From Alistipes provencensis (GTDB taxonomy: Bacteria > Bacteroidota > Bacteroidia > Bacteroidales > Rikenellaceae), in assembly GCF_900083545.1 (NCBI RefSeq), contig NZ_LT559262.1, forward strand, positions 310,001 through 374,000: a stretch of DNA of 64,000 bases, given 5' to 3'. The number at the start of each line of letters is the position of its first letter. Position 1 is the first letter of the stretch. Below, piece by piece: positions 36,770 through 45,656 of the stretch. Position numbers and translations under genes: made by a program. The notes beneath the pieces are model-generated. The model had not been told where the DNA came from. It did no database searches and saw only the letters and a list, made by a program, of their open reading frames with translations.

Positions 36770-37913
36770 GCCGGGGATATTTACGGATGTAGATCATGAC
36801 GGTCACCATGCCCAGCAGTGCGAAAGCCGCACCGGGCAGCGCCGTGTATTCGTAGCCGAGTTTGTGTTCGATCGGCAGACCGCCGACGTAGGCGCCCAGC
36901 GCATTGCCCAGATTGAAAGCCACCTGCACGAGGGCCGCGCCCAGCATCTCGCCGCCGCGCGAATTTTCGAGAATCAGCAACTGCTGGGGCGACGACACAC
37001 AGAAAAGGCAGGCCGTCGTGAGGCACATCAGCGCCACCGAGAGGTAGCGGACGTGCGCCCCGAAGAAGATGCCGACGAGTGCCAGACAGGCTATGCCGAG
37101 CGTGAAGCGCACGACCTTCTCGGGTGTGAAGCGGTCGGCAAAGTGGCCGCCGATTATGTTACCCGCGAACATACCGAAGCCGGCGAGCATGATGATGAGC
37201 GTCAGGTCGTCGGGCCGGAATCCGGAGGTGTGAATCATCAGCGGACTGACATAGCTGTACCAGCAGAAGATGCCGCCGTTGCCGAGCATCACCGACACCA
37301 GCACCAGCCACGGAGCGGCGCTCTTCAGGAACCGGAACTGCCCTTTCAGCCCCGTGTCGGGCAGCGCGGGCAGGGCCGGAACCCACAGTTTCACGAGCAG
37401 CATGGCCACGGCGCCCCACACGGCGACGATGCCGAACGTGGCGCGCCACGTCACGGCCCCACTGATGTAGGTCCCCAGCGGCACGCCGAACAGGTTGGCG
37501 ACGGTCATGCCCACGACCATGATCGACACGGCCTCGGCACGCTTGCCCTTGTCGGCGACACGCTCGGCGACGATCGACCCCACGCCGAAAAAGGCGCCGT
37601 GGGGAAGTCCCGAGACGAAACGCATGGCCAGCAGGGTCCAGTAATTCGGGGCAAGCGCCGCGCAGGCGTTGCCGAGGATAATCAGGCCCGTGAGGGCCAG
37701 CAGGATATGCTTGAGCGGCCGCGTGCGGGCCACCAGCACCGTGAGGGGCGCCCCGAAGCAGACGCCCAGCGCATAGGCGGAGATCAGGTGTCCCGCCTCG
37801 GGGATCGAAACGCCGAGACTGCGGGCAATGTCGGGCAGGATGCCCATCATCACGAACTCCGCCATGCCGAGCGCAAGCGTCCCGAATGCCAGCGCGATCA
37901 GACTTTTTTTCAT
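36756..37913 (-). CDS. MFS transporter, AraJ/YdhP-like drug/sugar exporter family
   Basis: A 385-residue 12-TM secondary transporter. Starts MKKSLIALAFGTLALGMAEFVMMG, a hallmark of the AraJ/YdhP/Cmr-type DHA1 efflux group, with the motif A-like loop after TM2 (PLTVLVARTRPLKHILL) and the loop GHFADRFTPEKV between TM8 and 9. The reading frame is open upstream to 38258, but the ATG at 37913 is the only start giving a normal MFS N-terminus and lies after the -7 element at 37945-37952. Likely exports a small molecule; ligand unknown. Confidence 0.92.
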   Translation of the reverse strand: MKKSLIALAFGTLALGMAEFVMMGILPDIARSLGVSIPEAGHLISAYALGVCFGAPLTVLVARTRPLKHILLALTGLIILGNACAALAPNYWTLLAMRFVSGLPHGAFFGVGSIVAERVADKGKRAEAVSIMVVGMTVANLFGVPLGTYISGAVTWRATFGIVAVWGAVAMLLVKLWVPALPALPDTGLKGQFRFLKSAAPWLVLVSVMLGNGGIFCWYSYVSPLMIHTSGFRPDDLTLIIMLAGFGMFAGNIIGGHFADRFTPEKVVRFTLGIACLALVGIFFGAHVRYLSVALMCLTTACLFCVSSPQQLLILENSRGGEMLGAALVQVAFNLGNALGAYVGGLPIEHKLGYEYTALPGAAFALLGMVTVMIYIRKYPRHGLR

Positions 37914-37944
37914 CGGAAGAAATTCATTAACAACTAACCGGCTG

Positions 37945-37952
37945 CAAAAATA
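37945..37952 (-). promoter_or_regulatory. -7 promoter element of the MFS gene
   Basis: On the minus strand TATTTTTG matches TAnnTTTG, 31 bases before the MFS ATG. The -33 position is poor. Confidence 0.45.
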
Positions 37953-37953
37953 G

Positions 37954-37992
37954 CACAAAAAAGGTGAAAAGTTTTTGCGACCTTTCACCTTT
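37954..37992 (-). terminator. intrinsic terminator of the OstA-like operon
   Basis: On the minus strand a perfect 10-bp stem AAAGGTGAAA/TTTCACCTTT (13-nt loop) is followed by a T tract, starting 11 bases after the OstA-like stop. It overlaps the MFS promoter zone. Confidence 0.75.
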
Positions 37993-38002
37993 ATTCGATT
38001 TT

Positions 38003-40432
38003 TCAGAGCCCGGGACCCGATTCCCGCGGTTGTCCCACCTCGAAGCCCAGCGCACGCATCCACTCCACGGTGGCGGCATCGACCAGTTCGTTGCGGTCGG
38101 CCCAGCGGCGTTCCTCGATCAGCTTTTTCTTCCGCTCCTCCAAGTTCTTCAACAGCGGGAAATCCGGATGGGGCAACAGCGACTTGGCCTCGCGCTGCGA
38201 CGGACGTATCCTGCGGTCGAAAACGTCGGCCTGCGTCGGACGCCGCGCTCCCTCCCACTTGAATCCCTTGAGGAAAAGTTCCTGATCGGGCGGAATCTTG
38301 TCCATCGGATAGATGTTCCAGTCGGGGTCCTTGCGGTAGACGATCGTGATGACCTGCTTATCCTCGATGTAGAACGAGCAGTCGCCGCTCTCGATGACGC
38401 CGACACCCGTGATCTGGGGCGGTTCGCCGTCCTGCATGTAGTAGATCGTCTGGGCGTTGCCGTTGACGTCGTTGCGGTAGATGGCGTTGTCGCGGAAATA
38501 AGCCGTCATCTGCTTGCCCGCCACCTGATTGTAATGGAGCGTATCCAACTCCGAGACCATCATGGGGCTGCCGACGAACTCGGCGCGCGTGATCTGCTGG
38601 TTCTCGGTGAAGATATCCATCACGTCGGAGGTGATTTGGTTGGACTGGTTCCACAGCACGGGATCGATGTACATGTGAATCGTCGAATCGGTGCTGATGG
38701 CCGTCATCGAATCGCAGACGGCCTGAAAGTCCGAACGGTAGATGCGCACGTCGCGGAAGCCTTTCAGCAGACGGTAAATCGAGTCGGCGGGCATGGCCAG
38801 CGAGTCGGTCGAATCGGCGGGAATCAGCATCGCCAGCGAGTCGGCAGCCAGCGAATCGGCCGTCTGCATCAACAGCGAATCCATCTCCATGGCATTGCGG
38901 CCGATCAGCGAGTCGATCTCGTGCAGCGCCGTGGAGTCGATCGGTATCACCTTGCCTTTGCGGGCCGCACGGGCCTGACGGGCGCGGAGCTTCGACTCGG
39001 CCTTGAGTTTGCGGGCTGCAAGACGCTTCTCCTCGCGCTCCTTCTGGGCCAGCAGTTTGGCCGTGGCCTTCTCCTGCCGCTTGGCGGCGATCTGTTCGAG
39101 TTTCTCCTTTTTGGCTTTGGCCGCGGCAGCTTTCAGGGCGGCTTTGGCTTTGAGCTCCTGCTCTTTCAGGTAGGCCTTCCGGGCGTCGCCGACCAGCGTG
39201 TCGAGGGGATTGATCGCCGGAGCGGCCAGCGAGTCGACGCCCCGCAGCGAGTCGGGAAGTTCGGGACGCCCCAGTGAATCGAGCATCCGGGAACGCTCCA
39301 CGGAATCAGCCCCGGAGAGGGGTTCCGTATGTCCGAGCGAATCCGTCACAGGCCGGCGGACCGGCAGGGAATCGCCCCTGTGAACGGGCTGTCCGGCGTC
39401 GGTATCAGTCGCCAACAGCGCCAGCGAGTCGGCCTTCGCCGCCTCGGCGGCCCGGCGCAGGGCATTTTCATTGATCGTGAAGAGGAACATCGAGTCGGCG
39501 CGCATGAAGAGCGAATCGCCCTGCGAAAGGTCGTAGCTCACCACGGCCGGCCGCCGCGTCAGGATCGCATTGCCCGGTTCCTTCCAGTATTCGCCGTAGT
39601 CGCCGAAGGCCAGCACCTTGTGTTCGGTATCGTCCAACTGAAGGTCATGCCGCAGAATCACATGGTCCTTGGCGCGGTAGAAATCGAGGCTGTCGCTCCA
39701 CATCTCCTGCTTCTCGGTCAGAATATAGCCGTTGCGCGTGACGATATAGAGCGTATCGAGCTTGTCGTACGAGCCCCGGTCGGCATAAAGATAGTCGCCG
39801 TCCTTGTTCCAGATATTGGTGCGTTCGAAAAAGAAAGCGTTGTCCGTAGCCATGTTGTAGACCACCGAATCGCCCTTGAGCTCGTACTCGTCGTTGCGCA
39901 TCTCCACGCGGTCGACGGCGATCAGCTCCTTCGTGTCAGCGTAATAGAAGCCGCGGACCGATTCGAGCAGGTTCTCGCGGTTCAGCATCACGCCGCCGTT
40001 GTCGAACTCACCGATGTTGCTCTTGGTGTTGAAAAGAAATTTATAGGTGTAGAGCGTCGCATCGCCGTCCACCACCTTGATGATGTCGGAATAGACCCGC
40101 GCTTCGTTCACGTTGCCGTCGTACTCGGCCCGGTCGCCGTAAATGTAGGTCGTATTCTTGTTGATGAGCACATTGCCGAAGAACTCGATGCGCATGTCCG
40201 AATAGCGGACGGCCGAGTCGCAGGTGATGACGGCGCCGTTGTGCTGGGCGGCGAAATTGCCCACCAGAAAGACCACCGAATCGCCCGGGGCGATGGGGCC
40301 CATCAAATCCGACTTGAGGTCGATGAGCTTCTTCTCGCCCTCCTGCTCCGCAGGGGCCTGCATGCCGCTGCGCGCCGAAAGCACGCCGGCGGCAGCCAGC
40401 GCCACAGCGGCTATGGACACGAGCCTGCGCAC
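38003..40432 (-). CDS. OstA-like (LptA/LptD N-domain) protein with Lys/Ala-rich insert
   Basis: An 809-residue exported protein. Signal peptide (1-20), then beta-jellyroll OstA-like repeats (HNGAVITCDSAVRYSDMRIE, TYIYGDRAEYDGN) up to about residue 330, a DSL/DSV-rich spacer, a long Lys/Ala/Glu helix (about 415-505), another DSL-rich spacer and a second OstA-like region (about 575-735). The fold is that of LPS-transport LptA/LptD N-domains, so a role in lipid A/LPS delivery in the periplasm is likely. It is last in an operon with two PpiC/SurA-like proteins; three bases separate it from the upstream gene. Confidence 0.85.
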   Translation of the reverse strand: MRRLVSIAAVALAAAGVLSARSGMQAPAEQEGEKKLIDLKSDLMGPIAPGDSVVFLVGNFAAQHNGAVITCDSAVRYSDMRIEFFGNVLINKNTTYIYGDRAEYDGNVNEARVYSDIIKVVDGDATLYTYKFLFNTKSNIGEFDNGGVMLNRENLLESVRGFYYADTKELIAVDRVEMRNDEYELKGDSVVYNMATDNAFFFERTNIWNKDGDYLYADRGSYDKLDTLYIVTRNGYILTEKQEMWSDSLDFYRAKDHVILRHDLQLDDTEHKVLAFGDYGEYWKEPGNAILTRRPAVVSYDLSQGDSLFMRADSMFLFTINENALRRAAEAAKADSLALLATDTDAGQPVHRGDSLPVRRPVTDSLGHTEPLSGADSVERSRMLDSLGRPELPDSLRGVDSLAAPAINPLDTLVGDARKAYLKEQELKAKAALKAAAAKAKKEKLEQIAAKRQEKATAKLLAQKEREEKRLAARKLKAESKLRARQARAARKGKVIPIDSTALHEIDSLIGRNAMEMDSLLMQTADSLAADSLAMLIPADSTDSLAMPADSIYRLLKGFRDVRIYRSDFQAVCDSMTAISTDSTIHMYIDPVLWNQSNQITSDVMDIFTENQQITRAEFVGSPMMVSELDTLHYNQVAGKQMTAYFRDNAIYRNDVNGNAQTIYYMQDGEPPQITGVGVIESGDCSFYIEDKQVITIVYRKDPDWNIYPMDKIPPDQELFLKGFKWEGARRPTQADVFDRRIRPSQREAKSLLPHPDFPLLKNLEERKKKLIEERRWADRNELVDAATVEWMRALGFEVGQPRESGPGL

Positions 40433-40435
40433 GGC

Positions 40436-41842
40436 CTATTTCACCCAGTGTTTGTTCTCGAACTCCCCGTCGCGGAACTCGGGATCGATGAAGACGTACA
40501 TGCCGTCGATCTTCTTCGACAGCCAATCCCGGAAGACCCGCTCCTGCTTGTCCTGCAGGGCCATCTCCTCCAGCCGCAGGTAGTCCTCGTTGAGCGAGGC
40601 CGTATGCGTGGGGATGATCTCCACGAGTTTGACGATCTTGGCCATCTGGTTGCCGAGCATGTCCTCCGTGAGGTAGGCGTCCGACACCTCCCCGGGTTTC
40701 AGCCGGTTGAGGGCGTTGTAGTCGTCGAGGCTCTTGAAGCGGCCGAAATCCTCCTTGAGGAACTTCGTGACGGTCAGCTTGGCGTCGAAAGCGTTGAAAC
40801 GCTCCAGAATGTCGTGGTTCGAAACGATGCCGCCGTTCATCTTCGACTGCGCGTCGTCGGAGTATTGCAGGGCCGCTTTCTCAAAGGAGAGCGAATCCTT
40901 GTGGATCAGGTTGGCGATGCTGTCCAGCAGGTTGAGCGACTCGCCCAACTCCTCGGTCGTATAGACCGGGCGCAGCAGGATGTGGCGGAAATGGTACAAC
41001 TGGCCGCGCTTGTCGAGCAACTGGATGATGTGGAATCCGAACTGCGACTCGACGACCTCGGAAATCTGTCCGGGCTTCATGTTCTCGAGCGCCGCGGCGA
41101 ACGACGGATCGAGACTGGCCAGCGGCGAGGGGTCCATCTCACCGCCGCGCATCATCGTACCCGGGTCCTGCGAGTACATGCGGGCGAGGTTCTCGAACTT
41201 CGCCGAGCCGGTGATGACGCGTTCGCGCATGTCCAGCAGGCGTTCGCGGGTGCGCTGCTTGGCGGCGGTCATCGACTTGGGAAACTTGGTGATCTGCGCA
41301 TAGACGTACTGGTCGGCGATGGTCGGCAGGCTGTCCTTCGAAATCGACTTGTAGAACCGCTCGACCTCGCCCGGAATCACCGAGACCTTGCCCACCACCT
41401 CGCTCTGCATGGAGTTGGCATAGGACTGCTCCTCGTAGCGCTGGCGCATGATCTCGCGGATGTTGAAGATCGGCATGTGGTGCTTGGCCTCCAGTGCGGG
41501 GATCGAGCCCTCCATGTCGATCATCTGCTGCACCTGCTCCTCGACGCGGGCCATGATGTCGCCGTCGTTGATCTTCACGGAGTCGATCTGCGCCTGATTG
41601 TAGAGCAGTTTCTGGGTCATCAGCGCCTCGAGCGCCTCGTTCATCGGGTCGCGGTCGGACGTATAACCCTCCTGCCGGCGCTGCTCGGTGAGCTGGCGCG
41701 CATATTCGTCCACCTCGGAGTAGAGGATCGACGAACCGCCCACCACGGCCACCACCTTGTCGAGCATCACCTGTCGTTTCTGCGCAAGGGCCCCTGCGAA
41801 CAGCAGGGCGAGCGCCACGGCCAATATACCTTTTTTCAACAT
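40436..41842 (-). CDS. SurA-like periplasmic peptidyl-prolyl isomerase/chaperone
   Basis: A 468-residue exported chaperone. With the ATG at 41842 it starts with a clean signal peptide (MLKKGILAVALALLFAGALA). Next come a SurA N-terminal domain (KRQVMLDKVVAVVGGSSILYSEVD), a parvulin domain (about 220-280: DPGTMMRGGEMDPSPLASLDPSF...FGFHIIQLLDKRG) and a second rotamase-like domain. An alternative ATG at 41893 would add 17 Lys/Thr-rich residues encoded by a 12-bp tandem duplication and overlap the upstream gene. Role: outer-membrane protein folding, consistent with the OstA-like neighbour. Confidence 0.9.
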   Translation of the reverse strand: MLKKGILAVALALLFAGALAQKRQVMLDKVVAVVGGSSILYSEVDEYARQLTEQRRQEGYTSDRDPMNEALEALMTQKLLYNQAQIDSVKINDGDIMARVEEQVQQMIDMEGSIPALEAKHHMPIFNIREIMRQRYEEQSYANSMQSEVVGKVSVIPGEVERFYKSISKDSLPTIADQYVYAQITKFPKSMTAAKQRTRERLLDMRERVITGSAKFENLARMYSQDPGTMMRGGEMDPSPLASLDPSFAAALENMKPGQISEVVESQFGFHIIQLLDKRGQLYHFRHILLRPVYTTEELGESLNLLDSIANLIHKDSLSFEKAALQYSDDAQSKMNGGIVSNHDILERFNAFDAKLTVTKFLKEDFGRFKSLDDYNALNRLKPGEVSDAYLTEDMLGNQMAKIVKLVEIIPTHTASLNEDYLRLEEMALQDKQERVFRDWLSKKIDGMYVFIDPEFRDGEFENKHWVK

Positions 41843-41879
41843 CTCGGTTTCGTTTATCGTTTTCTTTTTAATTGTCTTC

Positions 41880-42767
41880 TTAATTGTCTTCATTTTCCGC
41901 CCGCTCGTCGCCGAAGATCTTCACTTCGCCGTTCTCCGCAGCCCGGGCGCAGAGCTCCTCCTCGTGCCGGCGGATGATCTCGCCCTGCCGCTGGTTGAAC
42001 AGGATGCGGCGAATGGTCCCCCGCAGCCGTTCGGGCGGGATCGGCTCGCCCTCGCGCCGCACATCCTCGATCTGGAAGAAGTAGTGCGAATGGCTGTCGC
42101 GCATCTCCTGCACGGCCGTCGAGGCCAGCAGCGGATCGTAGGACTGCGACCGTGGCGTCGGCAGGTAACTCAAAAAATCCGTAAAGTCGACCCACTGATC
42201 GCGGAAATCGCTGACCGTGAAGTCGTTCTTCTCGCAAATATCGCGGAAGTCCTGCTGCTGGGTCTCCGATTTGGAGGCCATCAGCGTCTTGAGCTTCGCG
42301 GCCTGACGGTACCCCTCGGTAAAGCGGACGATGCGGCCCTTGACGATCGTGCGGTCGAGTTTGAAGTCGGCCTTGTGAGCGTTGTAGTAAGCCGCGATCT
42401 CGTCGGCGGTGAACACCGTGTCGATCGAACGGTCGACGTAATGCTGATCCAACTTGCGGATCAGCAGCGCCTGCCGGTACTCCTCAACCATCTTGTCGAT
42501 ATCGGCCGCCGAGGAGGAGAAGAGCGTCCCCGCCTCCTGCAACTTGAGCTGTTTGACCACCCAGCGGTCGATGTAAACCCGCATGAAAGCTGCGCTGTCG
42601 TCGCCCGTGAGCCCCTGCGGGACCACCGAGCGCACATCGCCCATTTTCAGCTCCTTGCCGCCGGCGCGCGCAATGGTCGTATCGCTCGCAAAATAACGGG
42701 GCAGCTCCCGGCAACCCGCCAGCAGCAGCACACCCGCCGCGACCGCTATTTTCGCTCGCAAATTCAT
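41880..42767 (-). CDS. SurA/PpiC-N-like lipoprotein
   Basis: A 295-residue lipoprotein, signal MNLRAKIAVAAGVLLLAGC. The remainder is helical, with a SurA-N-like start (DTTIARAGGKELKMGDVRSVVP) and a C-terminal helix (LRGTIRRILFNQRQGEIIRRHEEEL). No complete parvulin catalytic domain is visible, so it is more likely a chaperone than an isomerase. First gene of the minus-strand envelope operon with the SurA-like and OstA-like genes. Confidence 0.75.
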   Translation of the reverse strand: MNLRAKIAVAAGVLLLAGCRELPRYFASDTTIARAGGKELKMGDVRSVVPQGLTGDDSAAFMRVYIDRWVVKQLKLQEAGTLFSSSAADIDKMVEEYRQALLIRKLDQHYVDRSIDTVFTADEIAAYYNAHKADFKLDRTIVKGRIVRFTEGYRQAAKLKTLMASKSETQQQDFRDICEKNDFTVSDFRDQWVDFTDFLSYLPTPRSQSYDPLLASTAVQEMRDSHSHYFFQIEDVRREGEPIPPERLRGTIRRILFNQRQGEIIRRHEEELCARAAENGEVKIFGDERAENEDN

Positions 42768-42884
42768 ATTCCGAAAGGCAAAGATAGAAAATTAACGTGA
42801 GTTCGACGAATTTTTGCTTATACTATTTTCAAGAGTCACAACGTCCGTAGAACTCGTCGAACTCCCGTTACGGCGTTAAAAACA

Positions 42885-42944
42885 CCGGATTCAAGATTTA
42901 AAATCCCTCTAAATCTCCCTTTGTTAAGAGAGACTTGAATCCGG
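42885..42944. repeat. 11-bp inverted repeat element
   Basis: CCGGATTCAAG at 42885-42895 and its exact complement CTTGAATCCGG at 42934-42944 enclose 38 bases that include CCCTCTAAATCTCCC and AAGAGAGA. The 223-bp gap between the SurA-like lipoprotein gene and the CPBP gene has no coding sequence. It looks like a small mobile or regulatory intergenic element. Confidence 0.5.
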
Positions 42945-42990
42945 GGTCTCATCCGATTTCCTGTAAAGAACGCACATCACCGCCGGATTA

Positions 42991-43842
42991 TTACGCCGCG
43001 GACGGATTTTTCATGCGCCGCAGCGTGCGCAGCATCATATAACCCGAGACGGCCGTAAGCGCCAGCGCCGCAATATAGATCACGACGTAGAGCGTGCGGC
43101 TCTCCACCAGTTCGATCAGCAGGGCGTTGCCGTGCCCGGTGACCATCGCCAGATAGGCCACGGCGTTGTTCAGGGCGTGGAGGATCATCACCGACCACAT
43201 CGAATCGGTCGCCAGATAGACGAAGCCGAGGATCAGTCCGATGACCGAGGCGCCGATGACCTGCGCGGGCTGGCCGTGGAGCACTCCGAAAAAGAGCGAC
43301 GACACGAGCCACGCCGTGACCACGCCGTAGCGCGTGCGCAGCGAACTCAGCACCACGCCGCGGCAGATCAGCTCCTCGAACACCGGGGCGAAGACGACCA
43401 GCGAAAGGATGGTCCAGAAGCCGCGTCCTACGTTGAGCGACAGCTCGGGCAGCAGGTTCAGGAGGGGTTCGAGCACCACGCCGACGGCGAAGATCAGCAC
43501 GAAGGCCCACAGCAGCAGCGCCGGATTGAACCCCCGGGCCGAAAACCGGGCCCACGGGCCGCTGCCGCCGCGCGCGCGACGATAATAGAGGATGCCGGCG
43601 AGGGTAATCGCCATCGAACAGAAATAGAGCGCCGCCATCAGTTTGCCCAAAGCGGCGGGCTCCATCGACTTATAATCGAATCCGTGTCCGGCGAAAAGCA
43701 TGAACAGCATCGCCGCGGTTCCCACGACGATCTGCGCCCCGAGCGCGATGCCCAGCAGGGCGAGCATGTCGCCCACGGTCGGGAATCTGCGGCGGTTGTT
43801 CAAGTCCCCGTTCCCGGTCTGAGTCCGCGCCTCCGCGGCCAT
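42991..43842 (-). CDS. CPBP-family intramembrane glutamic endopeptidase
   Basis: A 283-residue membrane protein of the CAAX-protease/bacteriocin-processing family. Motif 1 is EELICR (E156, E157, R161), motif 2 contains H189 (FGVLHGQ) and motif 3 is HALNN (H222, N226). About eight TM helices. The ATG at 43842 is chosen with GGCGGAG upstream; a TTG at 43902 is also in frame but lies behind a run of eight A. Function is unknown; in bacteria such proteins process peptides or give bacteriocin self-immunity. Confidence 0.88.
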   Translation of the reverse strand: MAAEARTQTGNGDLNNRRRFPTVGDMLALLGIALGAQIVVGTAAMLFMLFAGHGFDYKSMEPAALGKLMAALYFCSMAITLAGILYYRRARGGSGPWARFSARGFNPALLLWAFVLIFAVGVVLEPLLNLLPELSLNVGRGFWTILSLVVFAPVFEELICRGVVLSSLRTRYGVVTAWLVSSLFFGVLHGQPAQVIGASVIGLILGFVYLATDSMWSVMILHALNNAVAYLAMVTGHGNALLIELVESRTLYVVIYIAALALTAVSGYMMLRTLRRMKNPSAA

Positions 43843-43942
43843 GTCGTGCTCCGCCGCCGGAACCGTCGTTTTTTTTCTTCCATAGTATCGTGTAACTATC
43901 AATTCGTTCCGACACCAAAGGTAAGCATTTTTCCGGTACGGT

Positions 43943-43973
43943 TATGGATTTCCATTTAAATTCATTAAATTTG
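43943..43973 (+). promoter_or_regulatory. promoter of parA
   Basis: TATG at 43943-43946, 19 bases, TAAATTTG at 43966-43973. One mismatch in -33, perfect -7. It lies downstream of an in-frame ATG at 43944, so translation must start at the ATG at 43998. Confidence 0.7.
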
Positions 43974-43997
43974 CCTGCTTATAAACCGAATTCATCT

Positions 43998-44768
43998 ATG
44001 GCAAAGGTAATCGCATTGGCCAATCAGAAAGGCGGCGTGGGAAAGACCACGACGGCCATCAACCTCGCGGCTTCGCTGGCCCTGCTGGGCAAGAAGGTGT
44101 TGCTGCTCGACGCCGATCCGCAGGCGAACGCCACCTCGGGACTGGGTTTCGACATCAATCTCGAAGGCATTTACGAGTGCATCGCCGGGCAGAAGCAGGC
44201 CGAAGAGGTGATTCTCCGGAGTCCCGACGTGAAGAACCTCTGGGTGCTGCCCTCGTCGATCGACTTGGTGGCCGCCGATACCGAACTGCCGAAGATGGAG
44301 AACGCCCACCATGTGATGAAACGCATCGTCGACTCGGTGCGCGAGAAGTTCGACTATGTGTTCATCGACTGCTCGCCCTCGCTGGGTTACACCACGGTCA
44401 ACATCCTCACGGCAGCCGACACGGTGCTGATCCCCGTGCAGTGCGAATACCTCGCGCTGGAGGGACTCTCCAAACTGCTGAACACCATCCGCAAGGTCAA
44501 GTCGGGGCTGAACCCCGCGCTCGACATCGAGGGCTTCCTGCTGACGATGTACATGCGCAACCGCCTGAACAATCAGGTGGTGACCGAAGTCCGGGAGCAC
44601 TTCGGCGAGCTGGCCTACGACACAATAATCCAGCGCAATATCCGTTTGGGAGAAGCACCCTCGCACGGAAAACCCGTCATGCTTTACGATGCCGGGGCCG
44701 TGGGTTCGGAGAATTACCTGACCTTGGCCCGGGAGTTTTTGAAACGCAACCGCAAACGCAGCAAATAG
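43998..44768 (+). CDS. parA: ParA/Soj-family chromosome-partitioning ATPase
   Basis: A 256-residue deviant Walker ATPase: K11-[16 protein letters not shown] (Walker A') and [14 protein letters not shown] (Walker B). It moves ParB-bound origins along the nucleoid. parB follows 10 bases after the stop. Length and N-terminus are those of chromosomal Soj. I did not find an obvious parS site near it. Confidence 0.95.
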   Translation: MAKVIALANQKGGVGKTTTAINLAASLALLGKKVLLLDADPQANATSGLGFDINLEGIYECIAGQKQAEEVILRSPDVKNLWVLPSSIDLVAADTELPKMENAHHVMKRIVDSVREKFDYVFIDCSPSLGYTTVNILTAADTVLIPVQCEYLALEGLSKLLNTIRKVKSGLNPALDIEGFLLTMYMRNRLNNQVVTEVREHFGELAYDTIIQRNIRLGEAPSHGKPVMLYDAGAVGSENYLTLAREFLKRNRKRSK

Positions 44769-44778
44769 CGATACCGAC

Positions 44779-45648
44779 ATGAAACAGAAAGGATTAGGAC
44801 GCGGCCTCGACGCCATTTTCGGCAGCGATCCGGTCGATGCCAAGCTCAAGCCGATGAGCCGGATGGCCGAAATCGAAATCGCCGACATCATACCCAACCC
44901 CACACAGCCGCGCACGCAGTTCGACGAGGAGGCCCTCGACGAACTGGCCGACTCGATCCGCCAACTGGGCGTCATCCAGCCCGTGACGGTGAAGAAGTCC
45001 GACAACGGCAAATACGTCATCATCAGCGGCGAGCGCCGCTGGCGCGCCGCACAGAGGGCCGACCTGAAGACCCTTCCGGCCTACATCCGCGAGGTGGACG
45101 ACGAGAACCTGCACGCCATGGCCCTCGTGGAGAACATTCAGCGGCAGGACCTCAACGCCATCGAAATCGCGCTGGGCATGCAGCGCCTGATCGACGAGTG
45201 CCACCTCACGCAGGACGCCCTTTCGGAGAAGGTGGGCAAGAAGCGTTCGTCGGTGTCGAACTACCTGCGCCTCTTGAAACTCCCCGACGAGGTGCAGCTC
45301 GCCCTCAAGGAGGGGCTGATCTCGATGGGACACGCCAAGGCCATCGCCGGAGCGCCCGCCGACCAGCAGCTGCGCATGCTCAAGAAGTGTATCAAAAAGG
45401 AACTTTCGGTCCGCCAGATCGAGGAACTGGTCCGCTCGCTCACGAAAACCCCTGCCGCCGCGGCACAGCCGACCGAGGACGAGGAGTATCCCGACAGCTA
45501 CCTGCGGCTGGTCGAGCAGTTGGAGAAGTTCTTCTCGCAGGAGATTTCGATCAAACGCACCAAGAGCGGCGGCGGCAAGATCGTCATCGGCTTCGACGAC
45601 GACAAGGACATCGAACGCTTCATCGAACGGTTCGCCAAACGCTCCTGA
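44779..45648 (+). CDS. parB: ParB/Spo0J-family partition protein
   Basis: A 289-residue CTP-dependent DNA clamp. Starts MKQKGLGRGLDAIFG as chromosomal ParB do, with box I/II in the ParB/Srx domain (GERRWRAAQRADL, ENIQRQDLN), an HTH (LTQDALSEKVGKKRSSVSNY) and a C-terminal dimerisation region. Coupled with parA. Confidence 0.95.
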   Translation: MKQKGLGRGLDAIFGSDPVDAKLKPMSRMAEIEIADIIPNPTQPRTQFDEEALDELADSIRQLGVIQPVTVKKSDNGKYVIISGERRWRAAQRADLKTLPAYIREVDDENLHAMALVENIQRQDLNAIEIALGMQRLIDECHLTQDALSEKVGKKRSSVSNYLRLLKLPDEVQLALKEGLISMGHAKAIAGAPADQQLRMLKKCIKKELSVRQIEELVRSLTKTPAAAAQPTEDEEYPDSYLRLVEQLEKFFSQEISIKRTKSGGGKIVIGFDDDKDIERFIERFAKRS

Positions 45649-45656
45649 GATTCGAT

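Noticed and set aside
34871..36799. 642-codon plus-strand open frame opposite the MscS-type and NUDIX genes
   Set aside because: Antisense to two recognisable proteins, rich in H/R/D/Q repeats, no family.
39329..41977. 882-codon plus-strand open frame opposite the OstA-like and SurA-like genes
   Set aside because: Antisense shadow; the minus strand has signal peptides and known folds.
43998..45648. parS centromere site
   Set aside because: I looked for a parS-like palindrome around parA/parB and saw none; a genome-wide search is needed since parS sites can lie elsewhere.
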